DNA from: Dactylorhiza incarnata
Lineage: Eukaryota; Streptophyta; Magnoliopsida; Asparagales; Orchidaceae
Reading direction: 5' to 3'
Assembly (NCBI GenBank): GCA_033032865.1
Contig: JAWHQI010000016.1
Coordinates: 19,145,001 to 19,209,000 of the forward strand
Length of the DNA stretch: 64,000 nt
Below the pieces are notes generated by a model that was not told the origin of the DNA, searched no databases, and worked only from the letters and a program-made list of their open reading frames with translations. The position numbers were made by a program, and so were the translations under genes. This document shows, piece after piece, positions 48,063 to 57,231 of this stretch (position 1 is the stretch's first letter; each line of letters begins with the position of its first letter).

Positions 48063-48295
48063 TGTTACGCGCACACGTCCTATTATTAATATTATTGCTG
48101 TTTTTCTTTTCAATGTTATTAGGTTTGATGTGAGCCCCCTCCCTATATAAGGATGTGGTTTTGGGAGTTAGGATATCTTTTGGATCTATTGTATTTTGAC
48201 TCTCATTTGAGAGAAGGCTCTTTGTAGGAACCAGCCTCCGTGAGTTGGCCGGAGCTTGCTCCGGATTGTATCCGTTTTCCTTCTTGTTCGTAATA
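48063..48295 (+). repeat. 5' LTR of the TR-GAG element
   Basis: Starts TGTTACGCGC; TATA box CCCTATATAAGG at about 48141-48152. The rest (ATTAGGTTTGATGTGAGCCC, TTGCTCCGGATTGTATCCG) is nearly identical to the 3' copy. Confidence 0.9.
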
Positions 48296-48847
48296 TTTGG
48301 TCCGACCTGCCCGACCGCCCGCTCTAAGCCGCCGGTTAGCTCAACTCCGTTTCCTCGTTCGATTTCTGCATCCACTAAACGATCCAACTCCGGATCCTCG
48401 CTTCCGTCGATCCTTGCTTTCGGATCCAGCGAACGCCGACGATCCAGCACTGTCGATCCTCGCTTCCGGATTGATCCAGTGAACGCCGACGATCGATTGA
48501 TCCAACGCCCTCCCACGCCAGTTACGATCGACCGATCCAACGCCACCGACGATCGATCGATACAACGCCCGCCCAAGCCGTCGATCGCCATTTTCGTGAG
48601 ATCTCGCGTCTGCCGACCGCTGATCCACCGCCCGTTCCAGTGCCAGCTTTGCCCTCCCACGCCAGTTACGCCTCCTTCGGACGCCGACCTCTACGCCTAC
48701 TTCTCCAGCGTCGGTTCCGCCCTAAACCGACCTTGATCGGCACCCGCGGCTCTGTCGCCGCTGCGCCCAGCCTGCTTCCCACTCTCCGCCGCCAGCTCGT
48801 ACATCTCCGCCCTCTCCTGCGACACTCTATCCCTTGTGCATCCTCAT

Positions 48848-49924
48848 ATGCCAAGGGGGAGGATGGAATCCTGCGTGGAAGCCCTCGAACACTCCCTCAC
48901 CACCATTAACTCTCGTCTCGAGGCACAGGCCGAGCAGTTCGCCTCGATTCTGACCATGCTCCAGAACTTACAGCCCAACCAGCACTCTGGGCCCCCTACC
49001 ACCTCTGCCGTGGGATCCTCCAGCACCGTGATCCCCGGTACATCCGCATTGGTGGAATTACCTACTCCACCGTACGTGGACCTGACATCCCCACATTCAA
49101 CGGGACTGACCCCCTCGGGTGGATTTCCCGCGCCGAACAGTTCTTTGACATTCACTAGAGCCTTCCGACACAACGGGTCTCCACAACACTTATCGGCATG
49201 GAAGGGTCTTCCCTCCATTGGGTCCGTTGGCTCCGCCAGACCTCTCCCGACCTCACCTCGACAACTCTCACCGAGGCCCTCATTCAGCAGTATGACGACC
49301 GCTACTTCGGCCCCATGATCGAGCGACTTTGCGGGGTCCGTCAGACCAGCCCATTGACTCGTACATTGATGCCTTCGTGGAATTGTCACCCATGTTCCCG
49401 GTGTCCCCCCAGAGCATTACTTGGGGTTCTTCATGAATGGCTTGCAACCCCACTTCCGCTCCCGTCTCCGCACCCTCAAACCGTTAACGGTCCACCAAGC
49501 CATCAACCTCTCCCCCCTTGTGGAGGCGGAATTCCTCGCGACATCCGGTGACATTCCTTCCCCATCACCTCCATCCAGGCATCCCTCCCAACCATATTTC
49601 TCGACCCATCCTAAACCTCCACCTCCGCCACCTCCTCTACCTCGACCACCAATTATGGGCCCACCTAACACTCGACATGTCCTTACACACCGCCTGACCA
49701 ACCAGGAGTACAACGACTTACAGATCAAGGGTCTGTGTTTCCGCTGCAAGCAACCCTACTCTCCTGGTCATGCGTGCTCGGTGAAGGAGTGTCGGGTCCT
49801 CATCGGCGACGACGTGGCCGCGCTCTCCGCCGCCGACTTTGACGTCGTGCTGCTCTTGGACGGATTACCAGGCGACGCCCCGGGCACATCGACGACATCC
49901 CAATCGCGACCATATCACTACTGA
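48848..49924 (+). pseudogene. gag: Gypsy-type gag of the TR-GAG element (frameshifted)
   Basis: The start at 48848 (MPRGRMESCVEALEHSLTTI) opens a coiled coil. A Pro/Thr/Ser linker and the retrotransposon gag core follow in shifting frames: GWISRAEQFFDIH near 49120, LHWVRWLRQTSPDLT near 49215, IDAFVELSPMFPVSP near 49368, FMNGLQPHFRSRLRTLKPL at 49428-49485. After a Pro-rich run (49600-49660) comes a CCHC-like finger, LCFRCKQPYSPGHACSV, near 49735-49780. The order is normal for Ty3/gypsy gag. Two or more single-base indels break it, so this copy does not make intact Gag. It ends 55 bases before the 3' LTR, leaving no room for pol. Confidence 0.8.
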
Positions 49925-49979
49925 TCGGCAGACGACGCTCCTACTTTGGGGTCAAGGTCGCTTTTCTGACGGGATGTAT

Positions 49980-50210
49980 TGTTACGCGCATGAGTCCTCT
50001 TATTATTATTACTGTTTTTCTTTTTAATGTTATTAGGTTTGATGTGAGCCCCCCTCCTTATGTAAGGAGGTGGTTTTGGGAGTTATGATATTTTTTGGAT
50101 CTATTGTCTTTTGGCTCTCATTTGAGAAAAGACTCTTTGGAGGAACCAGCCTCCGAGAGTTGGTCGGAGCTTGCTCCGGATTGTATCCGTTTTCCTTCTT
50201 GTTCGTAATA
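49980..50210 (+). repeat. 3' LTR of the TR-GAG element
   Basis: Starts TGTTACGCGC, ends GTTCGTAATA. Its TATA position reads CCTTATGTAAGG, so this copy has lost the TATA box present in the 5' LTR. Confidence 0.9.
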
Positions 50211-50539
50211 TTGTGCTTAACGCCTACGGAAGTTTGACCAACTTCTCAAAAATCTCGTATATTTAGAAGATCGGACCATGATTTCTAAGTTAATACTCAT
50301 GCAAATTATTTTATGAATTTAACGAAATTTGATCAATATCGTTAATACACGCAGCGGTCTTAGACTTATAATTTCAAATCTTACAAAATGTAACTCGTCT
50401 CTCTATTTTAGTATACCTGGACCAAATGATATTAAATAAATAGAGGAGATTCAATATACCCAGACCAATGGATATTGAGTGTTCCTTTGAAGCTCCTCCA
50501 TATGAAGTAGAAATTAATTTAAAATAATTTCAATATATT

Positions 50540-50717
50540 TTTTCTATTAAAAACCGTTGCGAAGTAGAAAACATAATAGATGGACACATTTATTCTTCCA
50601 CATACGGGTATATTTAAAGCATTACAAGAGACTCTTAAAGACGAACAGACAATATGAGACTAAACCCAAATGCTACTAAAAACTCTAATAGACCGACATT
50701 GCTCGATATTTCTAACA
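50540..50717 (-). repeat. Copia LTR (minus) next to a polypurine tract
   Basis: The right boundary is clear: on the minus strand TTGAGGGGGAG is followed by TGTTAGAAATATCG, a copia polypurine tract plus LTR start. A TATA-like TTTAAATATACC (minus) lies near 50610. The left boundary is uncertain (about 50540). Confidence 0.6.
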
Positions 50718-51107
50718 CTCCCCCTCAAGCTGGAGGGGAAACTTCCATCTTGAAAACATCAAATTATGACAATGGAGGTAGACGATGTGGAACAAAACAT
50801 CAGTCGAGCCACCGAATAAAAACTCGAAATTGGGGAATCAAATTAGGGACATAGCGACACAAGACGCAGACGCACATACGACGTGGACTCACTGGAATAA
50901 GGTGAACTAACATCATCTACACTGTTGAGAAAAACACCTTTTTATTTATCTAAACAAATTATATAAATGTGATTTCATCAGTTAGAATGAATTACCCACA
51001 TTGTGTAGAAAGGGTAATTTGGTCATTAGATGTCCTAGGATATCTCACTCACATTAGAGTGTTAAGACCAGGTCAAAATGAGCACAAAATATAGCTGAGT
51101 TAAACTT

Positions 51108-51465
51108 GCGTCGAATAGAAGTCGACGCAACTTCGACTAGAAGTCGACGCAACGTTGACTGAAAGTCGAAGTAACTCAGGTTGCTTGTCAAAGTATTAAG
51201 TGAAGTCGACGCAACGTCGAAATGAACTCGACGTAGAAGAAAGAGCCAGTCGAAGCCATCTTAGAAGTCGACGCAACTTCGATTTCAATTCGACGCAAAA
51301 GACGAAGTTCAAATCCAAATCTTCAACTCGACGAATACGTCGATAAGAACTCGACGCACCGTCAACATCTGAGTTCAGTCAGAGCTAAGAAGGAATTCAA
51401 AGCTGCTTCTATAAGAACTCAGAGGTGCGTCGATATGAAAGATAATGAACTCGACGCAACGGCGA
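51108..51465 (+). promoter_or_regulatory. GTCGACGCAA motif array around the TATA box of the copia solo LTR
   Basis: Four perfect AAGTCGACGCAA copies begin at 51119, 51141, 51203 and 51265. Many near-copies are interspersed (CTCGACGCAA, CTTCGACT, TTGCGTCGA), continuing across the TATA box to about 51465. The core GTCGAC is palindromic and CpG-rich. Possible transcription-factor sites or methylation targets; function not known. Confidence 0.6.
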
Positions 51466-52129
51466 ATACAGACAGAAAAGGAAGGTTTTCTGCTATCCTT
51501 TCTGATGCTTTTCCAGATGATCTACAAGGCTGAAATTTATTCTCCAACGGCTCGTTTATTGCCAAAAATGGAATGGAGTATTTCAGTGATACAAAAAAGA
51601 CATTCTTGGAAGTTATTCAAATCAGACTTGACGGGTCGGGAACAGAAATAGAAGGAAACATTTATTGTCCAATGGACATTCCTTCTAAGGTGAGACCAGA
51701 AGAAGAAAGAAATTCAAATACTAATGGTCAGAGAATAAATATGCTGAGGAAGAAAGACAATTTAACGATTTTTAGTCATTCTTCTGTTCATTTTCTTCCT
51801 CAAGTTTTCTTAGACAGAAATAAGAAGAATTACTCTGTACAGATATACATAGATGTTGCTTCTTCTTTCTCACATTTTACAGCAGCAAGCCAACAGGAGT
51901 ACAGAGATTAACATGATCACAAGCTACTAACCCTTGCATTCTTCTCAATCATAAGCAAAGGTTCATCATATACAGATCCTGAAGAATACCAAAATACAAC
52001 ATCCAGTGTGATAGCTGCTATAGGATTCATACAGCAAAATCCCAGTCTTCTTCTTCTTTCTCCTTTCCTCTGTTCTAATTCAGTAACTGTAAAAGAGTCC
52101 TAAGAATCCATCTCCAAAGGATTCAGTTC

Positions 52130-52291
52130 GTTCTAAGAGTCTCTTTATTAAAAGACTCTGTGGTTCTAAGAGTCTCCTTATCAATAGACTCAGTGGTTCT
52201 AAGAGTCTCCTTATCAAAAGACTCAGTGGTTCTGAGAGTCTCCTTTTCAAAAGACTCAGTGCTGGTTCTGAGAGTCTCCTTATCAAAAGAC
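52130..52291 (+). repeat. Five tandem 33-bp units, each hairpin-capable
   Basis: Units start at 52130, 52163, 52196, 52229 and about 52265. Each has GAGTCT, a 10-11-base loop (CCTTATCAAA-like), then AGACTC, so each can fold as a small hairpin. They lie about 0.7 kb downstream of the LTR TATA box. Confidence 0.85.
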
Positions 52292-53576
52292 TCAGACACA
52301 TTTAGTGCAATCTTACCAAGGTAGTAGAAGAGTGGACTACCCACATTTTGGGGAACCACTATAAAAATTATGTCTTCTGTGTTGCTTTTCTGTGCTATCC
52401 CAGTGTACTGTTTTGTGTTTTATATTTCCTGTGATTACTTTATTCTGTTTTGGTGTTGATGATTGCATAGTACTTAGTAGTTTTATTGTGTGTGCATAAT
52501 TAGGGTAAAAATTTTAAAACTCTATTTCCCCCTCTAGAGAATACTCAGAGGCACATTGTGCGCTTTCATACACACACAACATGCAGAAGGGAACAAACGA
52601 TGTGGAGCTAATCATCAAACGGGCAACCGGGGATAATCCACACAAAGGGTTGTCCTACGCGACACAGTCCCGCACGACACGGTCCCACGCAATACAACAC
52701 GCTGAGATTAGAACAACCAACAATAATCGTGCCCCAACACATGACCAATCGAAATAAAAATTAGGGAGACACAAACAACTTACGACATAAGCCTAGAGGC
52801 CGTGTGGGACTAAGACGAATAACGGGAAAGATCATCCGAGTCACCCTCATCCCAAACACTCTCCCTCACATGGAACACACGTAAATGAAGGAATAATAAG
52901 ATATAAACAATTACAAGGACAACAAAACAATATAAGAACTCATAAAAAACAAGAACTACCACGAAGCATCATCGTCGGCGTGAAATCAGCACCCTGGAAG
53001 GGGTGATAGCAGCAAAAACTGATAGAAATCCGAGATGTAGCGCCTGGAGTCGTCTGGAAGGCATCAAAAAAAATATGGGCTCCAGCTGGAAGCGGCATGA
53101 GCACGAGCAACAAAATGGCCGAGGCCAAATGGGAGCAACGGCCGGGCACGAGGAAGGAAGTGGTGGTTGGAACAAAAGAAGGCATCGTCGAAGATGCAAA
53201 GGAGTCAGGATTGACGTGTAGATCTGCGACGTGATCAGCAGATGTAGACGACAACCGGAGTAATAACGGGATCATCGACAAGATCAACGACAGCGAACGA
53301 GCCTCGACATGTAACATGAATGAAGCGGCGGAAGGGCGTCGTCGGAGAAGATCCACGATGGAATCGTCGAGGGAAGCATCATACGGGCTCGACATGTTCG
53401 ACGAGGCTGGGAGAGAGTACCTATGATGGGAACTAGTGATAAAGAAGCCCAATCGGGTATGAACGTCGAGTGTCGACGGGGAAGCAGTCGAGTCCACGCA
53501 CGAGAGTGAGAACTGAACCCAACTAAAACTATCGATGAAACCAAATGCCACAACGATCCTCTCTCCTAAATTAAAT

Positions 53577-53785
53577 TGTGCTTACACTCTTGATTCTTAT
53601 CAATAATTAATTTTATTGAATTACTTAGATTGGTTTTTATAATTTTATTGATTTTTTAGAATTGATGCACATTTCTGTACTTGTTTAACTCAATCTTTGT
53701 GGGACGATACTTTTACTCGTCATTTTATTACTTGATCGACTGGTGCACTTGCCTTTAAATTAGTGTTATATTTACACGCATCATG
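53577..53785 (+). repeat. Athila-like LTR 3' end fragment
   Basis: The stretch CTTTGTGGGACGATAC...TTATTACTTGATCGACTGGTG...TTTACACGCATCA resembles the conserved 3' end of Athila/Tat gypsy LTRs (a CTGTGGGATCGACAC...GTGCACTTGC pattern). No partner or duplication was found, so only a weak assignment is possible. Confidence 0.4.
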
Positions 53786-54075
53786 CGCCTGGAGTTGCTC
53801 GTTGCCAAATATGAAATTAAACTGAATGTTGTAATTATTATTGTACATGTTTACATATTGCCATACAATGATGTATTGGGCTTGCGTTCCCCTATGTAAT
53901 GATATGTACTTGGTTGTATAAATATATATATTTGTATATTAAACAATGTATTATTTATGGACTGTTTAGATGTGGACATTTGTTATTAGTACTTTGTTGT
54001 CCCTAGCTTGCGCATTAGTATTTGTGTACACTCTGAGATAGTTGGTTAACTGTTTATCTTCTAATAACATTCTAT

Positions 54076-54959
54076 TTGTTTAAGTTGTATGATCTGGGGC
54101 CGGCTGGACCAATAAAATGCGGCAGTTACAATTTAGAGTGTTACATTTTATCACAACAAAAGTACTACATAGATCTTCTAAAGGATGTCAGCTACTTGAG
54201 TTGTAAGCCAACTGATACACCCATGGATGCAAACCATAAGTTATGTGCTCACGAGCCTAACTGATCCTCTTCTACCTAATCCGGAGTACTATTGTCGCCT
54301 AGTTGGCAAGCTTATCTAGCTGACCGTCACATGACTAGATATCTCATTTGATGTTGGAGTAGTTAGCTGGTATATGTATGCTCCTCGGACGTCCCACCTT
54401 CACGTAGTCGAGCAAATCCTCCGGTATCTGAAGAAAGTTCCGGGCCAAGGGCTTGTGAGCCCTCCTCTTTCCTCTCATTGATTGTCTATTCTGATGTTGG
54501 TTATGTAGGCTCCCTCAATGATCATCGGTCTACAAGTGTCTATTGCACATATTTTGGATGACACATGGCCACTTGGCAGAGCAAGAAGTAAATGTTTATG
54601 GCACGATCATCTGCGGAGGTTGAGTATCGTTCGATGGCCTCTATCGTTTCTGCACTCACTTGGCTGAAGTGTCTTCTTACAAATCTTGATGTATCATTCC
54701 CCTTTCCTGCCATTCTCTAATGCGATAATCAAGTAGCTCTTCATATCTCAGAGAATCCAATGTTCTATTAACGCACCCATCATATTGAATTTGATTGCAC
54801 TTCATCAGGGAAAAAGTCAATTCCGGAAAATTGATCTTCGATGTGAATCTACTCATCAATGTCTTCACCAAGGACTTACCTCGCTTCTATTGGTAGTTCG
54901 TTTCCAAACTTTGCGCCTACAATCTGTACACTCCATCTTGTGGAGGAGTATAGAAGAAG
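54076..54959 (+). pseudogene. pol: Copia reverse transcriptase end and RNase H relic
   Basis: Plus-strand pieces: YILSQQKYYIDLLKDVSYLS and CKPTDTPMDANHKL (54150-54240, end of copia reverse transcriptase). Then in other frames YMYAPRTSHLHVVEQILRYL (near 54375-54435), a GYAGS...STSGYC-like region, and RSSAEVEYRSMASIVSALTW (near 54605-54665) from RNase H, followed by CDNQVALHI near 54725. Stops and frameshifts are frequent. The reading ends at a polypurine-like GTGGAGGAG just before the LTR at 54960. The 5' two thirds of the element are absent. Confidence 0.8.
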
Positions 54960-55148
54960 TGTTGTATTAAACCCAATGTAAAGGCCCACCTCTATGGCCC
55001 ATTAGTATAATCTTGTATATTTTAGTCTCACATTTCGGTTTGGAGTTAAGATGTCACTTCTCCCACCTATAAATATGTGTACGTGCACTTGTATTTTTTT
55101 TAATAGAAGTAATAAAAATTATTCCTTCGTTGCTCTCGTTATTTTACA
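54960..55148 (+). repeat. Short copia 3' LTR
   Basis: The LTR is 189 bp, TGTTGTATTAAACCC...CGTTATTTTACA, next to a polypurine tract. TATA box CTATAAATATG at about 55068-55078. Its 5' partner is missing. Confidence 0.7.
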
Positions 55149-55830
55149 ATTACCATTTGCTCTTTTAACTTATATTTGATTTCCAGAAATCTTATTATCC
55201 AGGTTACACAAGCAACAAGTTTCGACCTGATTTGTTAGAACATCATGAAACATAATTTACGTCACTGTTGTTAAAAAATTGACTGATGCCACTAAGTTTA
55301 TGTAACTGGTTTAAAACCATGTAGTGCGCTTATGTGGAAATTGAAATCGTAGGAAATGTTTACTATTTGAATACTGTCATTTCTAGCGAGCTCTTACTTT
55401 AAGTGAATGAAGGATAGATTTATGGCGGGGGATGATAATATTTTCAGCTAAAGTACAACTGCAGCTTTTAATAAAATGAGCCAATTCTGTCTTTAAAATA
55501 TTTTTATGCTGAATTTGAAAACTCTTTAGTTTCTGATTAATATCACGTGATCAATATCATTGAGAGCTAATTAGTTAACCCTTCAGTAAATGTACTATCT
55601 TTTACTGGATGGGGTCAAAATTTTTTTATATTAGCTATTTCATTTTTAATACATTCTCTAGCAAGGCAAGCTATGAGAGCATTTCACACTTCAATTCCTG
55701 GAGAAGTTATCTCCTTTTTACTCAGCCGTATAATAATCAATTTTTTGTTCTTCTAGTAATTTTACCATTTTTAGTGAAATTGTTTATAGAGATATGCGAG
55801 TATACATCCATTGATAGAAAATTGTTGCAG
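55149..55830 (+). other. 3' end of intron 1
   Basis: AT-rich intron sequence without recognisable repeats, ending in a T-rich tract and TTGTTGCAG. An ORF opening at 55609 merely reads through the intron into exon 2. Confidence 0.6.
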
Positions 55831-56023
55831 AGTAAAGCGGATGCTTTTGAGTACGCTGATCAAGTGTTGGAGAAGTGGTACCCAACGGTTGAAGAAGGTA
55901 ACAACAAGGGAATAGTTGTGCTTGTCACCACACAAAAAGAAGGGGCAATAACAGGCGGTCCTGCTTTCGTTGAAGCTGTGGGCGAAAAGATTCTTGATGC
56001 CACTGTATCAGAGAACCTTCCTG
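55831..56023 (+). CDS. TLP18.3: TLP18.3-type thylakoid lumen TPM-domain protein, exon 2
   Basis: This exon encodes 64 residues plus one base and continues the TPM domain from exon 1: SKADAFEYADQVLEKWYPTV, GNNKGIVVLVTTQKEGAITG, then GPAFVEAVGEKILDATVSEN LP. This stretch holds the core strand and GGPAF region conserved across the family. The exon starts in phase 0 after a CAG acceptor and ends in phase 1 at GTGAGA (donor at 56024). The first base of the next codon (G) fits the valine that follows NLP in the Arabidopsis homologue. The rest of the domain and the C-terminal membrane anchor must lie in a third exon outside this window, so the gene is incomplete here. No frameshift or stop is seen. 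Confidence 0.93.
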
Positions 56024-56180
56024 GTGAGATATTAAGTAATTCTTAAAGTTTTTGTCCCAGGTTGTTTTGCGTTTCAGGAATGCTTTTCAATTTGGCACAT
56101 GTTTTAACAGATGATTATCCTTTTCTTTATTATAGTGACTGAAGAAAATGTTAATTCAAGCTCAGCAGTTTCCTATATAT

Positions 56181-56243
56181 TCAAAAGATTTGTTAATTTC
56201 CTCAAAAGATTTGTTAATTTCCTCAAAAGATTTGTTAATTTCA
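56181..56243 (+). repeat. Three tandem copies of a 21-bp unit
   Basis: TCAAAAGATTTGTTAATTTCC begins at 56181, 56202 and 56223 (last copy ends in CAG instead of CC). Confidence 0.95.
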
Positions 56244-56884
56244 GCTTAAACATCTGCATACTTCATACTACGCTGAGATAACAATTATTTATATGACTTT
56301 TTGACGCAATTGGGAAATAAGGTCCTTGAGAACCAACAACCTACACTGGGATTCAAACCCCTAGCCGCCACACACGAGCCACAATTGAAATTATGGCTTC
56401 AAAATATTCATCCCCGATATATTACTTCTACCTACTTATAATACATAGTGGAGCCCATGACAGGTGTCTATAGAAAGTAAAGATTTATTTGTACAAGTCT
56501 TCAAGCAAGTTGCGCATGTCCTGTGATCTCGGTTATGGTACTCAACAGGAGTATCTGACAAACTCTTTGTTTTAGTTCTCAGCAGGCAACCACAAAACTT
56601 ACTCCTGTTGAGGCATAACATGAGGCATAACTTACTAGCATGAGGCATAACTTACTCATCAGGACTCTTGTAGAGAACTTGTTTGTTATTTCTATGTTGT
56701 TGCCTGGTAGTATGCTTCATTATACGAGAAATGATTGTATATGTTAGCAGCATTGAATATTGTCGAGATCCTCATTGCATATGGCATCTCAATGATGTAG
56801 GCCTCATCATTAATCTTTCACAATATTTTAAAGGGTTGGAATTTTCTCAACTGGAGCTTCCCATACTGTCCATTTGAAATCTCT

Positions 56885-57231
56885 CTTTTGGTGGAGATCG
56901 CCGTGATCCGCTACCCATTCAGATGATCCGAGTCCACAGACGTGTCCAGATGGTTGGTTCGAGTCTTTTTCATATATATTTTTGTTTATTTCGAGTCGTA
57001 TTTGACACCCGATCGGCTCGGACGACTCATGAGTCGTCCGATTGGAGTGTCTTATTTAGATTATATGCTATATATACACGTTGTAGGCGGATCGATGTTT
57101 GGTTGAGAAAATTGAAGCCATCGGTCCTCCTCCGGTGGATTCCGTGAGGCCCCTCCCTCGGTGCGGCGCTGAGAGGCCCCTCCCTCGGTGCGACGCTGAG
57201 CGGCCCCCCTGGTGTGACTCCAGGTATTTCT
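56885..57231 (+). repeat. Possible LTR promoter fragment with palindrome
   Basis: GAGTCG/CGACTC motifs cluster at 56930-57040, including a perfect 22-bp palindrome (57019-57040, arms CGGACGACTCA / TGAGTCGTCCG). They are followed by TATA-like CTATATATACACG near 57068. Next come two 29-bp-spaced copies of GAGGCCCCTCCCTCGGTGCG (about 57145-57200). The layout resembles the LTR promoters elsewhere in the window, but ends were not found. Confidence 0.4.

Larger units (their letters stand above)
48063..50210 (+). mobile_element. Gag-only short LTR retrotransposon (TR-GAG type)
   Basis: The element is 2,148 bp. LTRs at 48063-48295 (233 bp) and 49980-50210 (231 bp), with perfect target duplication TTGTG (48058-48062 and 50211-50215). 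LTRs start TGTTACGCGC and end CGTAATA, so the termini pair (TGTTACG / CGTAATA) but finish in TA rather than CA. The interior holds only a gypsy-type gag. Elements of this sort, terminal repeats plus gag and nothing else, have been described as TR-GAG; they rely on an autonomous gypsy for enzymes. Inserted in intron 1 of the TLP18.3-type gene, same orientation. Confidence 0.9.
50923..52568 (+). repeat. SIRE-like copia solo LTR with GTCGACG motif array
   Basis: The LTR is 1,646 bp, starting TGTTGAGAAAAACACC and ending GTGCGCTTTCA, with perfect duplication TACAC (50918-50922 and 52569-52573). The end region (TTTCCCCCTCTAGAG) is typical of SIRE-type LTRs in plus orientation. TATA box CTATAAGAAC at 51409-51418. 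Upstream (51108-51365) lies a dense array of GTCGACG motifs. Downstream (52130-52291) lie five 33-bp tandem units. ORFs inside (51445-51911) have no recognised domain. Confidence 0.88.
50718..53575 (-). mobile_element. Copia 3' internal fragment, interrupted by a solo LTR
   Basis: Positions 50718-50922 and 52574-53575 form one minus-strand piece leading into the polypurine tract at 50718. They are split by the solo LTR at 50923-52568. The interior has no recognisable pol. A 203-codon minus-strand ORF (53551-52940) is Ser/Leu-rich with no domain. Family assignment rests on the polypurine/LTR junction only. Confidence 0.5.
34995..55830 (+). other. Intron 1 of the TLP18.3-type gene, 20,836 bp
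   Basis: Donor GTAAGT at 34995 and acceptor TTGTTGCAG ending at 55830; both neighbouring codons are intact and phase 0. Joining the exons gives FITVRKLT-SKADAFEYAD, matching the conserved family sequence across the junction. The intron is filled with transposon sequence: a copia fragment, a degenerate Tat-type gypsy, a hAT relic, a gag-only LTR element, copia LTRs and two SINE tails. That the whole interval is one spliced intron is inferred from exon continuity. An assembly join is the alternative. Confidence 0.85.
56024..57231 (+). other. Start of intron 2 of the TLP18.3-type gene
   Basis: Begins GTGAGATATT. Contains three 21-bp tandem copies (56181-56243), a possible LTR remnant (about 56885-57231) and no further exon I can recognise. 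It runs into the gag-only element at 57232, so intron 2 also exceeds 7.9 kb if the gene is intact. Confidence 0.6.

Noticed and set aside
48040..48736. ORFs of 163 and 206 codons on both strands over the TR-GAG 5' end
   Set aside because: They cross the LTR boundary and a CGATCGA-rich leader; no recognised domain.
52940..53551. 203-codon minus-strand ORF
   Set aside because: Ser/Leu-rich with no domain; likely copia leader or fortuitous.
55609..55830. ORF opening before exon 2 (MGSKFF...)
   Set aside because: Intron read-through; family homology begins exactly after the CAG at 55830.
56137..56275. Possible exon 3 after a TTATTATAG acceptor, in the right phase
   Set aside because: The translation (VTEENVNSSS..) does not match the conserved continuation of the family and runs into the 21-bp tandem repeats.
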